Shown here in pieces: positions 9,600-18,117 of a DNA stretch of 64,000 bases. The position numbers and the translations under genes are program-made. Every line of letters starts with the position of its first letter. Positions within the stretch are counted from its first letter, which is position 1. Origin of the DNA: Agrococcus sp. ProA11 (GTDB lineage: Bacteria; Actinomycetota; Actinomycetes; Actinomycetales; Microbacteriaceae); contig NZ_CP156989.1 in assembly GCF_039880525.1 (NCBI RefSeq), forward strand, positions 682,001 to 746,000. The letters run 5' to 3'. Below the pieces are notes generated by a model. That model was not told the DNA's origin and made no database searches. It saw nothing but the letters and a program-made list of their open reading frames with translations.

Positions 9600-10888
9600 C
9601 ATGGACGAACTGGGCGCGCTCGCACCGCGCCGAGCCCACCTGGATCCACGCACCGACGACGGTGGACGGCGTGCGCCGCGCGATCGCCCGGGTGCGCGAG
9701 TGCCGTGGCACCGTGAGGCCGCTCGGCAGCGGCCACTCCTTCTCGGCCGCGGCACGACCGGACGACGCCCACCTCACGGTCGACGCGCTCTCCGGGCTGG
9801 TCGAGCTCGATCGACCGCGCGGCCGGGTCACGGTGCTCGCCGGCACGACGATCCGTGACCTCTGCGCGCTGCTGGCCGAGCACGGGCTCGCGCTCGACAA
9901 CCTCGGCGACATCGACCGGCAGACGATCGCGGGCGCGATCTCGACCGGCACCCACGGCACCGGCCTCCGCCACCGCTCGATCGGCGCATCCGTCGTCGCC
10001 GCGACGCTCGTGACCGCCGACGGCGGCGTGCTGCGCGTGAGCGAGACCGAGCGGCCAGAGCTGCTGCCCGCCGTGCGTCTCGGCCTCGGCGTGCTCGGCG
10101 TGCTCGTCGACGTGACGCTGCAGTGCGTGCCCGCCTTCGCGCTCGAGGCGATCGAGGCCCCCGTGAGCCTCGACGGCGTGCTCGACGACTGGATGGGGCT
10201 GCTGCAGCGCTCCGATCACTTCGAGTTCTTCTGGTTCGCGGGCACCTCGCTCGCCGTGACGAAGTCGAACCGCCGCGTCGACGGGCCGCTCGCGCCGCGC
10301 TCCGCCATCGGCCGATTCGTGGACGAGCGGCTGCTCACCGACATCGGCCACCGCGCACTCCTGACGCTCGGCGCGCTGGCTCCGGCCACCTCGCTGGCGA
10401 TCAACGAGCTCTCCGCGCGGATCATGGCCCGCGGTCGCTTCGTCGAGCCCAGCCACCAGGTCTTCGTCGCCGACCGCTCCGTGCGCTTCCGGGAGCTCGA
10501 GTACGGCATCCCTGTCGCGGCGCTGCCCGATGCGCTGCGCGAGATCGATCGCGCGCTCCGACACGCGAACCTCGTGCCGACCTTCCCGTTCGAGATGCGC
10601 GCGATCGCCGCTGACGATGCGCTGCTGTCGACCGCGAACGGTCGCGACACCGCATACATCGCCGCGCATCGCTGGTGGCGGGAGGATCCGCGGCCGCTGT
10701 TCGAGCTCGTCGAGCCGATCCTGCTCGCGCACGACGGCCGGCCGCACTGGGGCAAGCACCATTCGCTGCGTGCCGCGCAGCTGGCCGAACGCGTGCCGGG
10801 CTTCGCGGAGTTCCTCGCCGTGCGCGACGAGCTGGACCCCGATCGCATCTTCGCGAGCGACTGGACGCGGAGGGTGCTCGGCGACTGA
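9596..10888 (+). CDS. FAD-linked sugar-1,4-lactone oxidase (ALO/GULO family)
   Basis: A 430-residue vanillyl-alcohol-oxidase-fold flavoenzyme. FAD_binding_4 covers the N-terminal half with RPLGSGHSFSAAA (H47 sits where the family binds FAD covalently) and AISTGTHGTGLRHRSIG. The C-terminal ALO domain ends in PHWGKHHSL and DPDRIFASDW. It oxidises an aldonolactone or related polyol with O2 or another acceptor; the exact substrate is unknown. GTG 9596 overlaps the stop of the upstream aldolase gene. Confidence 0.88.
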   Translation: MTWTNWARSHRAEPTWIHAPTTVDGVRRAIARVRECRGTVRPLGSGHSFSAAARPDDAHLTVDALSGLVELDRPRGRVTVLAGTTIRDLCALLAEHGLALDNLGDIDRQTIAGAISTGTHGTGLRHRSIGASVVAATLVTADGGVLRVSETERPELLPAVRLGLGVLGVLVDVTLQCVPAFALEAIEAPVSLDGVLDDWMGLLQRSDHFEFFWFAGTSLAVTKSNRRVDGPLAPRSAIGRFVDERLLTDIGHRALLTLGALAPATSLAINELSARIMARGRFVEPSHQVFVADRSVRFRELEYGIPVAALPDALREIDRALRHANLVPTFPFEMRAIAADDALLSTANGRDTAYIAAHRWWREDPRPLFELVEPILLAHDGRPHWGKHHSLRAAQLAERVPGFAEFLAVRDELDPDRIFASDWTRRVLGD

Positions 10889-10909
10889 GAGCGCGCCGCG
10901 CGATCGTCC

Positions 10910-10922
10910 TAGAGTGGACGCC
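10910..10922 (+). promoter_or_regulatory. Leaderless promoter -10 of lemA
   Basis: TAGAGT ends 7 nt before the ATG at 10923; no Shine-Dalgarno is seen. Confidence 0.5.
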
Positions 10923-11471
10923 ATGGAATCCCTCCTCGCCCTCTGGATCGTCATCGGTGCGGTGCTCGTCATCGCGCTCCTCGCGCTCGTGTGGATCGTC
11001 GCTGCGCGCGGATCGATCCGTCGACTCGGCACCGCGGTGGATGAGCGGTGGGCGGCCCTCGCCGCGGTGCTCGAGCAGCGGAGTTCCGTCACCGAGCCGC
11101 TGCTGGCCGGAGCGCCGGAACAGGATCGGAAGCGGGTCGCGGATGCGTTCGTGGCGATCGAGACTGCCGATCGACCCTCCGCGAAGGCGGCGGCGGAGGC
11201 CGAGGTGCAGCGGGTGCTGCGTCCCTTCATGCAGGCGGCGGGATCGCAGCCGCTCGGCTCGGCCACGGCGGAGGCGCGCGCGTCGCTCACCGCGCTCGAC
11301 GACGAGACGCAGGCGCGCAGGCGCGACTACAACACGGCGGCTCGCGAGCTGAACGCGAAGGCTCGTCGTTTCCCGTCGTCGATGTTCGCGGCCTCGGTCG
11401 CCGCGCCGCGCGAGTTCTTCGAGGTCGACCACTCGAACGCGGTCGCAGAGCCCCCCCGCATCCAGTTCTGA
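10923..11471 (+). CDS. LemA family protein
   Basis: A 182-residue protein with an N-terminal membrane helix (about 7-28) and a helical LemA domain. The family's end motif is clear: RRDYNTAARELNAKARRFPS, then MFAASVAAPREFFEVD and AEPPRIQF. LemA proteins are membrane-anchored helical bundles of unclear function, often linked to envelope maintenance. It is transcribed alone from a leaderless promoter and ends in a strong hairpin. Confidence 0.85.
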   Translation: MESLLALWIVIGAVLVIALLALVWIVAARGSIRRLGTAVDERWAALAAVLEQRSSVTEPLLAGAPEQDRKRVADAFVAIETADRPSAKAAAEAEVQRVLRPFMQAAGSQPLGSATAEARASLTALDDETQARRRDYNTAARELNAKARRFPSSMFAASVAAPREFFEVDHSNAVAEPPRIQF

Positions 11472-11478
11472 TGGCGCA

Positions 11479-11507
11479 GGGCTCAATGCGCGAAGCGCGT
11501 TGAGCCC
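11479..11507 (+). terminator. Terminator of lemA
   Basis: A 13-bp stem (11479-11491 with 11495-11507, one T-G wobble) around a GAA loop, 7 nt after the stop. Confidence 0.65.
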
Positions 11508-11517
11508 GGAGCCATCA

Positions 11518-11559
11518 GGGCTGAGGAGCGCACGCCGCAGGCGCGCGCGTCGCGAAGCC
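11518..11559. repeat. REP-like intergenic palindrome, divergent copy A
   Basis: It begins GGGCTGAGGAGCGC and ends GCGTCGCGAAGCC around a GC-rich stem. The ends match the REP family seen at 25824 and 49203 (GGTCGAGGAGC ... GTCACGAGACC). Confidence 0.5.
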
Positions 11560-11607
11560 TAGCCCTGCCGTGTCAACGCGCGCAGCGCGTTCCGTCCTCC
11601 GCCATCA

Positions 11608-11637
11608 CGGCTGAGGAGCGCGCCGCAGGCGCGCGTC
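11608..11637. repeat. REP-like intergenic palindrome, partial copy B
   Basis: It shares GGCTGAGGAGCGC and CGCAGGCGCGCG with copy A. Both copies are preceded by GCCATCA. It lacks the right-hand end. Confidence 0.4.
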
Positions 11638-11645
11638 CATCGGTG

Positions 11646-12401
11646 TCAGACGCCGCGTCGGGGGATTCGCGCAGTCAGAGCCCCGTCGACGACAACTTCC
11701 GCGCCAGTGACATAGCTCGCGCTCGGAGACGCGAGGAACGCGACCACCTTCGCGATCTCGTCCGGACGTGCCGCACGACCGAGCGGAATATCGAAGGAGC
11801 TCGGATCGACACGCGAGGTCATCGAGGTCGGCACAAGCCCCGGCAGAACCGTGTTGACGCGGACCCCGTCGGCGGCCAGTTCGACCGCCATCGACTGGCC
11901 CAGACCGCGCAGCCCCGCCTTCGATGCCGCGTAGGCGTGCAGGCCTTCTCTCCCGCGGACGGCATCAATCGACGATACGTTGACGATTGCCCCACCGCCG
12001 CCGCGCTTCATCACGGGGGCGACGGTCCGACTTCCGAGAAACGGACCAGTGAGGTTCGTTTCCAGCACTGTCTCCCACTGTGCTCGCGAGGTGCGGCCCA
12101 AAGGTGCCGAGAACCCGAGGCCTGCGTTGTTCACCAGGATGTCCAAACTGCCGTGGCGCCGCGCGGTCGCAGCGACGACTGCCTTCCACTGTCCTTCGTC
12201 GGTGACATCGAGACCTGCGGCATCCGCATCGAGGGAGGAAGCCACGGACCGCGCACGACGTTCGACCGCGTCTGTGACCACGACGACACAGCCCATATCG
12301 GCGAGCGCCCGCGCGATCGCCTCCCTGATTCCGCGGCCCGCGCCTGTCACAAGCGCAACGGGTGCCCGATCGGTGCGACCTGTCGGCAAGGCGTTGAGCA
12401 C
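11646..12401 (-). CDS. Short-chain dehydrogenase/reductase
   Basis: A 251-residue classical SDR. The cofactor loop is TGAGRGIREAIA (19-30), then DV (66-67), NNAG (92-95), NVSS with catalytic Ser 144/145, and the YAASK pair Y158/K162. The family's third glycine in TGxxxGxG is replaced by Arg (GIR), which may alter cofactor binding. The substrate is unknown; 3-oxoacyl-ACP-reductase-like enzymes are closest in pattern. GTG 12401 has no ribosome site. The gene lies between REP-like repeats and a gene remnant and may be an acquisition. Confidence 0.82.
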   Translation of the reverse strand: MLNALPTGRTDRAPVALVTGAGRGIREAIARALADMGCVVVVTDAVERRARSVASSLDADAAGLDVTDEGQWKAVVAATARRHGSLDILVNNAGLGFSAPLGRTSRAQWETVLETNLTGPFLGSRTVAPVMKRGGGGAIVNVSSIDAVRGREGLHAYAASKAGLRGLGQSMAVELAADGVRVNTVLPGLVPTSMTSRVDPSSFDIPLGRAARPDEIAKVVAFLASPSASYVTGAEVVVDGALTARIPRRGV

Positions 12402-12407
12402 GAAGCA

Positions 12408-12429
12408 ATGATGGCAGACCAGCCATCAT
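12408..12429. promoter_or_regulatory. Inverted repeat upstream of the SDR gene
   Basis: ATGATGGC and GCCATCAT are perfect 8-bp arms around AGACCA, starting 7 nt upstream of the SDR start. It is a candidate operator or attenuating hairpin. Confidence 0.4.
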
Positions 12430-12456
12430 CTCGACGCTCGCGGATGAGCCCGTCCG

Positions 12457-12522
12457 ATGTGCAGTCACAGATGCGCGAAGCGCTTGGACTCCTCCTGGCA
12501 AGACTTCTTCGACACGGCCTAG
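12457..12522 (+). pseudogene. C-terminal remnant of an unidentified gene
   Basis: The plus strand encodes 21 residues ending RLDSSWQDFFDTA. Its TAG shares a CTAG tetramer with the stop of the convergent YcaQ-type gene, as two intact gene pairs in this window do. Both sides look like normal protein ends, so this may be the tail of a deleted gene. Its family is not recognised. Confidence 0.25.
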
Positions 12523-13739
12523 AAGCGCCCCACCGCCTCGGCGACCTCCTTGGCCCACGTCCCCCGCCCGGCGACCTCCACCCGGTCGAGCCCCTGCCAC
12601 GCCGCGGCCTCGGCGAGCGCGGGAGCGAGCCGCCCGGCGAGCGCTTCGGCGCGATCCGTGTGCCCCGGCTCGATCGTGGCGTGCTGCACGCGCAGCACAC
12701 CCGCCCGACGATCGCTCTTGAGGTCGACGCGCCCGACCAGCTCGTCGTCGATGAGCACCGGCAGCACGTAGTAGCCGTGCTCGCGCTGCGCTGCCGGGGT
12801 GTAGATCGAGATGCGGTACGCGAAGCCGAACATCCGCTCGGCTCTCGGGCGGAACCACACCAGCGGATCGAACGGCGACAGCAGCGCCGTGGAGCGCACG
12901 CGGCGCGGCATCCTGGTGCCGACGCGGAGGAACGCGGGCCGCGCCCAGCCATCGACTGCGACGGGCTCGAGCTCGCCCGCGTCGACGAGATCCGCGACGG
13001 CGGCGCGCGCATCGGCGACCTTCAGCCGGTAGTAGTCGGCGAGGTCGTCGAGCGTCGCCACGCCGAACGCGCGGGAGGCACGGCGCACGAGCTCACGCTG
13101 CGCATCCGCGCGTGCGATCACGGACTGCGCCTCGCGCGGCAGCACCGCGTCCGCCGCCGCGTAGCGACGCTCGAAGCGTGACCGCCCGACGGTGACGAGG
13201 TCGCCACGCCGGAAGAGCACCGTGGTCGCCCAGTAGGCGTCGGACTTGTTCCACCAGCCGCCCGGCAGCCGCTCGTGCGCGGGGTGCTCCATCTCGCTCG
13301 GGCGCATCGGACCGCGCTCGGTGAACTCCGCCAGCACGTCATCGATGAGGCTCGCCTTCGCCGCCGCCCAACGCTCGTCGCCGGGTCGCATCGGCTGCTC
13401 GCGCTTCCAGCGCCAGAGCGGCCAGTCGGCGACCGGGATGACAGCGGCCTCGTGCGCCACGAACTCGGTGTAGCCGCCCAGCCCGCGCCCGTGGTCGTGG
13501 TGCAGCAGCCGATCGAGCGCACGTCGGTCGTACGGGCCGAGCCGGGCGAGCAGCGGCAGGTAGTGGCTGCGCTCGAACACTTTGACGGAGTCGAGCTGCA
13601 GGAGGCCCAGCGATGCGATCGTGCGCTCGATCGTGCGACGACCGGCACGGCCGCGCTCACCGGGCAGCGCACCGTCGAGGCCACCTGCGGCGATGGCGAT
13701 GCGGCGGGCCTGCGCGGCCGAGATCCTGCGAGTCGTCAC
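12519..13739 (-). CDS. Winged-helix DNA glycosylase-like protein, YcaQ/HTH_42 family
   Basis: A 406-residue protein. It starts VTTRRISAAQARRIAIAAGG and has the family's QLDSVKVFERSHYLPLLARLG and a middle winged-helix segment (FGVATLDDLADYYRLKV). Late motifs RVRSTALLSPFDPLVWFRPR and EHGYYVLPVLIDDELVGRVD match YcaQ-type enzymes, which unhook interstrand crosslinks and other bulky DNA lesions. GTG 13739 is chosen because a -10 TAGCCT lies 8 nt upstream and the family N-terminus starts there; GTG/ATG codons further upstream give a non-homologous extension. Confidence 0.85.
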   Translation of the reverse strand: MTTRRISAAQARRIAIAAGGLDGALPGERGRAGRRTIERTIASLGLLQLDSVKVFERSHYLPLLARLGPYDRRALDRLLHHDHGRGLGGYTEFVAHEAAVIPVADWPLWRWKREQPMRPGDERWAAAKASLIDDVLAEFTERGPMRPSEMEHPAHERLPGGWWNKSDAYWATTVLFRRGDLVTVGRSRFERRYAAADAVLPREAQSVIARADAQRELVRRASRAFGVATLDDLADYYRLKVADARAAVADLVDAGELEPVAVDGWARPAFLRVGTRMPRRVRSTALLSPFDPLVWFRPRAERMFGFAYRISIYTPAAQREHGYYVLPVLIDDELVGRVDLKSDRRAGVLRVQHATIEPGHTDRAEALAGRLAPALAEAAAWQGLDRVEVAGRGTWAKEVAEAVGRF

Positions 13740-13753
13740 GAGTCGTGAGGCTA
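13740..13753 (-). promoter_or_regulatory. Leaderless promoter -10 of the YcaQ-type gene
   Basis: On the minus strand TAGCCT lies 8 nt before the GTG at 13739. Confidence 0.4.
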
Positions 13754-13797
13754 GCAATGGCCACCTGCACATGGCGGGAGCGAAGGGCCGTTGGACG

Positions 13798-13809
13798 TAG
13801 GATCAAGCA
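13798..13809 (+). promoter_or_regulatory. Leaderless promoter -10 of the AI-2E-type gene
   Basis: TAGGAT ends 6 nt before the ATG at 13810. Confidence 0.5.
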
Positions 13810-14955
13810 ATGCTGTTCGCCAGACGTCCGCAGGAGCGACCCGCCATCGGCGCGGCGCACGACGACGTGCCGCGGGGAGTGCGGATCGCCGGCGCGTGGG
13901 CGTGGCGCTTCGTCGCCATCGCGGTCGCGGCGGCCATCGTGGTCTGGCTGATCATGCAGTTCAGCATCATCGTCATCCCGCTGCTCGTCGCCGCCCTGCT
14001 CACGGCGCTGCTGAGCCCGGCAGTGGATGCGCTCGCGCGGCACCGCTGGCCGCATGGCCTCGCCGTGGCGCTCGCGCTCGTGGCGCTCGTCCTGGTCGTC
14101 GGCGGGCTCGGTTGGCTCGCCGTCGCGCAGATCCGCGTCGAGTACCCCCAGCTGCAGGAGCGCGCCGTCAGCTTCTGGGGCGAGACGCAGGCGTGGGTGC
14201 TCTCGCTCCCGTTCGACATCTCCGAGCAGGACGTGCGCGACTTCGGCACCAACATCCTCGGCACGCTGCGTGACGACCTCTCGTCGATCCTCTCGAGCGC
14301 CCTCACCGTCGGCTCCTCGCTCGGGCACTTCGCCGCCGGGCTGCTGCTGACGGTCTTCGCCCTCATCTTCACGCTCGGCGACGGGCGCGGCATCTGGCGC
14401 TGGCTCGTGGGGCTGCTGCCCGAGCGGGCGCGCGCCGCCACCGACGGTGCAGCGAAGACCGGCTGGGTGACGCTCGGCAACTTCGTGCGCGTGCAGGTGC
14501 TGGTCGCGTTCATCGACGCGGTCGGCATCGGCTTGGGCGCCTACATCCTCGGTCTCTTCTTCCCGGGCGGGATGCCGCTCGTGATCCCGATCGCGATCCT
14601 GGTGTTCCTGGGATCGTTCATCCCGATCATCGGTGCGGTCGTGACCGGGGCGATCGCCGTGCTGGTCGCGCTCATCTCCTTCGGCGTCTGGCCGGGGGTC
14701 ATCATGCTCGGCATCGTGCTCCTGGTGCAGCAGATCGAGAGCCACGTGCTGCAGCCGCTCATCATGGGCACAGCGGTGAAGGTGCACCCGCTGGCGGTGG
14801 TGCTCGCGGTCGCCGCCGGCTCGACGGTCGCGGGCATCCCCGGTGCGCTGTTCGCCGTGCCGACGGTCGCCTTCCTCAACAACTTCGTGAAGACCATCGC
14901 CACGGGCTCGTGGCGCACGAACCCGAACCCGACGATCCAGGATGTGGTGTCATGA
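13810..14955 (+). CDS. AI-2E family (PerM/TqsA-type) membrane transporter
   Basis: A 381-residue polytopic membrane protein. Paired N-terminal helices (RFVAIAVAAAIVVWLIMQF and VIPLLVAALLTALLSP) are followed by a soluble amphipathic segment. The conserved C-terminal core has LVIPIAILVFLGSFIPIIGA and HVLQPLIMGTAVKVHPLAV. The family contains possible autoinducer-2 exporters and Na+/H+ antiporters; the substrate here is unknown. Its stop overlaps the ATG of ilvA, which suggests co-translation although no functional link is obvious. Confidence 0.9.
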   Translation: MLFARRPQERPAIGAAHDDVPRGVRIAGAWAWRFVAIAVAAAIVVWLIMQFSIIVIPLLVAALLTALLSPAVDALARHRWPHGLAVALALVALVLVVGGLGWLAVAQIRVEYPQLQERAVSFWGETQAWVLSLPFDISEQDVRDFGTNILGTLRDDLSSILSSALTVGSSLGHFAAGLLLTVFALIFTLGDGRGIWRWLVGLLPERARAATDGAAKTGWVTLGNFVRVQVLVAFIDAVGIGLGAYILGLFFPGGMPLVIPIAILVFLGSFIPIIGAVVTGAIAVLVALISFGVWPGVIMLGIVLLVQQIESHVLQPLIMGTAVKVHPLAVVLAVAAGSTVAGIPGALFAVPTVAFLNNFVKTIATGSWRTNPNPTIQDVVS

Positions 14956-16187
14956 GCGATCCGACCCTGCCCGGCCCCTCGCTCGCCGACTTCGAGGGCG
15001 CGCGCGAGCGGCTGATCGGCATCGCGCAGGAGACGCCGATGGAGCTCTCGCGCTACCTGAGCGGCATGCTCGGCGCCGAGGTGCACCTCAAGTGCGAGAA
15101 CCTGCAGCGCACCGGTGCCTACAAGATCCGCGGCGCCTACAACATGCTCGCGAAGCTCACCGACGAGCAGCGCGCTCGCGGCGTGGTCGCGGCATCGGCG
15201 GGCAACCACGCGCAGGGCGTCGCCTTCGCGGCGAGCGAGCTCGGCATGCAGGCGACCATCTTCATGCCCGTGGGCGTCGCGCTGCCCAAGCTGCAGGCGA
15301 CGCGTGACTACGGCGCAGCGGTCGAGCTGCGAGGGCTCGAGTTCCAGACGGCGCTCGCCGCGGCCATCGAGCACGTCGAGCGCACGGGTGCCACCTTCGT
15401 GCCGCCCTACGACCACGCCGACGTGATCGAGGGGCAGGGCACGCTCGGTCTGGAGATCTTCGACCAGGTGCCGGATGTCGCGACGGTCGTCGTGCCGATC
15501 GGTGGCGGCGGGCTCGCGGCGGGGGTCGCCTCGGCCATGCGCCAGCGGGCCGCGCGCGACGGTCGCACCGTGCGCATCATCGGGGTGCAGGCGGAGCGTG
15601 CCGCGTCCTACGTCGCGTCACTGGAGGCGGATGCGCCGACGACCATCGTCACGCAGCCGACCATCGCCGACGGCATCGCGGTCGCCCGTCCCGGCACCCT
15701 GCCGTTCTCGATCATCCGTGACGCCGTCGACGAGGTCGTCACGGTCTCCGATGACGACATCGCGCGAGCGATGATCATGCTGCTCGAGCGGGCGAAGCTG
15801 GTGGTCGAGCCCGCCGGGGCCGTCGCGACTGCCGCGATCATGACCGGTCTGGTCGCATCCGACGGCCCGGTGGTGGCGGTGCTCTCGGGTGGCAACATCG
15901 ACCCGCTGTTCATGGAGCGGGTGATCGGCCGCGGCCTGGCCGCCTCGCAGCGCTTCCTAAAGGTGCGTATCGCGCTGCCCGACCGCCCCGGCCAGCTCGC
16001 CATCATCGCCCAGATCGTCTCGGACGAGCAGGCGAACGTCGTGGAGGTGCTGCACTCGCAGCACGACGCCTGGACGTCGATCAGCGACGTCTCCATCGAC
16101 ATCTCGGTCACGACCCGCGGCCCGGAGCACGCCGAGCGGGTGCTCGAGGCGCTGCGGCGTGCCGGCTACGAGCCGGTGATCGTCTAG
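14952..16187 (+). CDS. ilvA: Threonine ammonia-lyase (threonine dehydratase) with C-terminal ACT domain
   Basis: A 411-residue PLP enzyme making 2-oxobutanoate from L-threonine, the first step towards isoleucine. PLP lysine K58 lies in TGAYKIRGAYN, the substrate loop is ASAGNHAQGVA and the phosphate loop is PIGGGGLAAG. A single ACT domain follows (IALPDRPGQLAIIAQIV), expected to sense isoleucine or valine. The ACT domain argues against serine dehydratase. ATG 14952 overlaps the upstream stop (ATGA); a strong terminator follows. Confidence 0.93.
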   Translation: MSDPTLPGPSLADFEGARERLIGIAQETPMELSRYLSGMLGAEVHLKCENLQRTGAYKIRGAYNMLAKLTDEQRARGVVAASAGNHAQGVAFAASELGMQATIFMPVGVALPKLQATRDYGAAVELRGLEFQTALAAAIEHVERTGATFVPPYDHADVIEGQGTLGLEIFDQVPDVATVVVPIGGGGLAAGVASAMRQRAARDGRTVRIIGVQAERAASYVASLEADAPTTIVTQPTIADGIAVARPGTLPFSIIRDAVDEVVTVSDDDIARAMIMLLERAKLVVEPAGAVATAAIMTGLVASDGPVVAVLSGGNIDPLFMERVIGRGLAASQRFLKVRIALPDRPGQLAIIAQIVSDEQANVVEVLHSQHDAWTSISDVSIDISVTTRGPEHAERVLEALRRAGYEPVIV

Positions 16188-16201
16188 CGCAGAGCGAAGC
16201 A

Positions 16202-16234
16202 GGGCCCCGCGGCGATCCGCGGGGCCCTTCTTCT
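16202..16234. terminator. Terminator between ilvA and greA
   Basis: GGGCCCCGCGG pairs perfectly with CCGCGGGGCCC across a CGAT loop and is followed by TTCTTCT on the plus strand. It may also serve greA. Confidence 0.85.
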
Positions 16235-16243
16235 CGTCGGAGC

Positions 16244-16732
16244 TCAGCCCCGGTACGTCTGCACGTCCGTGATCTCGACGTCGATCGTCGCGCCGGACGG
16301 CGCCTCGTAAGACGTCTTCGCGCCGATCTTCAGGCCCATGATGGCGCTGCCGAGCGGGCTCGCCTCGCTGTAGACATCGAGCTCGTCGCCGGCCTCGGCG
16401 ATCTCGCGGTTGCCGACCAGGAAGGTCGTCTTGTCGCCCGCGATCGTGGCGGTGACGACGGTGCCGGGCTCGACGGTGCCCGTGGCCTCCGGCGCCTCGC
16501 CGACGGTGGCGTTGCGCAGCAGCTGCGTGATCTGCGCGATGCGGGCCTCGATCTGGGCCTGGTCGTCCTTGGCGGCGTGGTAGCCACCGTTCTCCTTGAG
16601 GTCACCCTCGTCACGCGCTTCTTCGATGCGCTTGGCGATCTCCGCGCGGACGGGCCCCTGCAGGTGCTCCAGCTCGCCCTGCAGGCGGTCGTACGCCTCC
16701 TGGGTCAGCCAGGTCTCCGTGGTGCCGTTCAT
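16244..16732 (-). CDS. greA: Transcription elongation factor GreA
   Basis: A 162-residue Gre factor that rescues backtracked RNA polymerase by stimulating transcript cleavage. The N-terminal coiled coil carries the acidic tip region IEEARDEGDLKENGGYHAAK, and the C-terminal FKBP-like domain reads EASPLGSAIMGLKIGAKTSY. The length is typical. ATG 16732 is preceded by GGGAG. It is followed upstream by a divergently unrelated DUF4307 gene on the same strand, 55 nt away. Confidence 0.95.
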   Translation of the reverse strand: MNGTTETWLTQEAYDRLQGELEHLQGPVRAEIAKRIEEARDEGDLKENGGYHAAKDDQAQIEARIAQITQLLRNATVGEAPEATGTVEPGTVVTATIAGDKTTFLVGNREIAEAGDELDVYSEASPLGSAIMGLKIGAKTSYEAPSGATIDVEITDVQTYRG

Positions 16733-16787
16733 GTCGTCTCCCGATATGCACAGAACCGGCCCCGAGTGGGCCGGTCCAACCAGCATG

Positions 16788-17180
16788 CTATGGCACCCAG
16801 CACTCCGAGACCAATCCCGTGGTCGCGAGCTCGCTCGTGCGCACCTGCACGACATGCGTGCTCGTGAACGCCTCGGCGGCCGGCAGATCGAGCTGCAGCC
16901 AGCCCACGACGCCGTACGCGGGGTTCAGCGCCTGCACCGCGCACTCCACGGGCGTGCCAGCCTCGACCGACACCTCGAAGACCACCTCGACGCTCGCGTC
17001 GTCCACGATCGTGTGGCCGATCGTGCGCGACTGCAGCTGCGTGGAGGCCGGATCGGTGCCGACCCACCACACCCACAGGGTCGCCGTCAGCAGGATCGCG
17101 ACGCCGACGCCGATCCCGAGCGCCTTCTCGCGCCGGGTGCGCGATCGCGTGCGGCCGTAGCGCGCTTCGAGATCGGTCAT
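16788..17180 (-). CDS. DUF4307 domain membrane protein
   Basis: A 130-residue protein: a short basic cytoplasmic N-terminus (RYGRTRSRTRREK), one membrane helix (about 20-41, ending WVWWVG) and an extracytoplasmic beta-rich domain with two Cys (ECAVQAL and SECWVP) that could form a disulfide. This layout is the actinobacterial DUF4307 family, usually next to mca and greA as here. The function is unknown. ATG 17180 is 82 nt from the divergent mca start, so the two share a promoter region. Confidence 0.88.
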   Translation of the reverse strand: MTDLEARYGRTRSRTRREKALGIGVGVAILLTATLWVWWVGTDPASTQLQSRTIGHTIVDDASVEVVFEVSVEAGTPVECAVQALNPAYGVVGWLQLDLPAAEAFTSTHVVQVRTSELATTGLVSECWVP

Positions 17181-17262
17181 GAGCCCTTGTCCGTGGGAGG
17201 ATGGATCGGTTCCAGCCTATCGTTGCGCCATCGGGCGGCATTGTGCTGGGGAGGGAGAAGCC

Positions 17263-18117
17263 ATGCGTCGGTTGCTCGCGGTGCACGCGCACCCGGACGA
17301 CGAGTCGAGCAAGGGTGCGGCGACGCTCGCGCGCTATGCGGCCGAGGGTGCCCAGGTGACGGTCGTGTCCTGCACGGGCGGTGAGAGCGGCAGTGTGCTC
17401 AACGAGCGCTTCGAGCTCGGGCATCGCGCTGCCAGGGACATGACGGGCCTGCGCAGGCTCGAGATGGCGGCGGCGCAGCAGGCGCTCGGCATCGATCACA
17501 CGTGGCTGGGCTACCTCGACTCCGGCCTGCCCGACGAGGGCGAGCCGCTGCGCGCGCTCTCCTTCGCAACCATCCCGCTGGAGATCTCCGGCCGCCCGCT
17601 CGTGCGGCTCATCCGTCGTCTGCGGCCGCAGGTGGTCGTCACCTACGACGAGACCGGCGGCTACCCGCATCCGGATCACATCCGCTGCCACGAGGTCACG
17701 ATGTGGGCTGTTGAGCACGCCGGCGCCGGACTGCCAGAGCTCGGGGAGCCGTGGGAGGTGCAGAAGGTCTACTTCGACCGCACGATGAGCGGCGTGCGCC
17801 TGCGCGCGCTGCTGGCCGCGCTCGAGGGCGTCTCGCCCGAGGATGAGCGCTTGCCGTTCATGCGCGAGTGGGCCGAGCGCATGGGTGACCGTGGCGAGAC
17901 GATGACGACCCGCATCCACGTCGCCGACCACTTCGAGGCCCGCGACCTGGCGCTGCGAGCCCACGCGAGCCAGGTGGACCCGGAGTCGCGCTTCTTCTTC
18001 TGGCCCAATGAGCTGCTGCGGCAGGCGTGGCCGACCGACGACTATGAGCTGGTGCGATCGCGCGTGCAGAGCGACGGCGATGAGGACGACCTGTTCGCGG
18101 GCGTCGAGGAGGACTGA
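17263..18117 (+). CDS. mca: Mycothiol S-conjugate amidase
   Basis: A 284-residue zinc amidase cleaving mycothiol S-conjugates to a mercapturic acid and GlcN-Ins during detoxification. The PIG-L/LmbE fold is marked by HAHPDDE (8-14) and HPDHIRCH (136-143), which supply the zinc ligands and catalytic Asp. Length and the VSCTGGESGSVLNERF segment fit Mca better than the biosynthetic paralogue MshB, but the two are close. ATG 17263 follows GGGAGAAG. Its stop overlaps the next start (TGATG). Confidence 0.92.
   Translation: MRRLLAVHAHPDDESSKGAATLARYAAEGAQVTVVSCTGGESGSVLNERFELGHRAARDMTGLRRLEMAAAQQALGIDHTWLGYLDSGLPDEGEPLRALSFATIPLEISGRPLVRLIRRLRPQVVVTYDETGGYPHPDHIRCHEVTMWAVEHAGAGLPELGEPWEVQKVYFDRTMSGVRLRALLAALEGVSPEDERLPFMREWAERMGDRGETMTTRIHVADHFEARDLALRAHASQVDPESRFFFWPNELLRQAWPTDDYELVRSRVQSDGDEDDLFAGVEED

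Noticed and set aside
16202-16234. Riboswitch or attenuator upstream of greA
   Set aside because: It lies at the 3' ends of two convergent genes and looks like a simple terminator.
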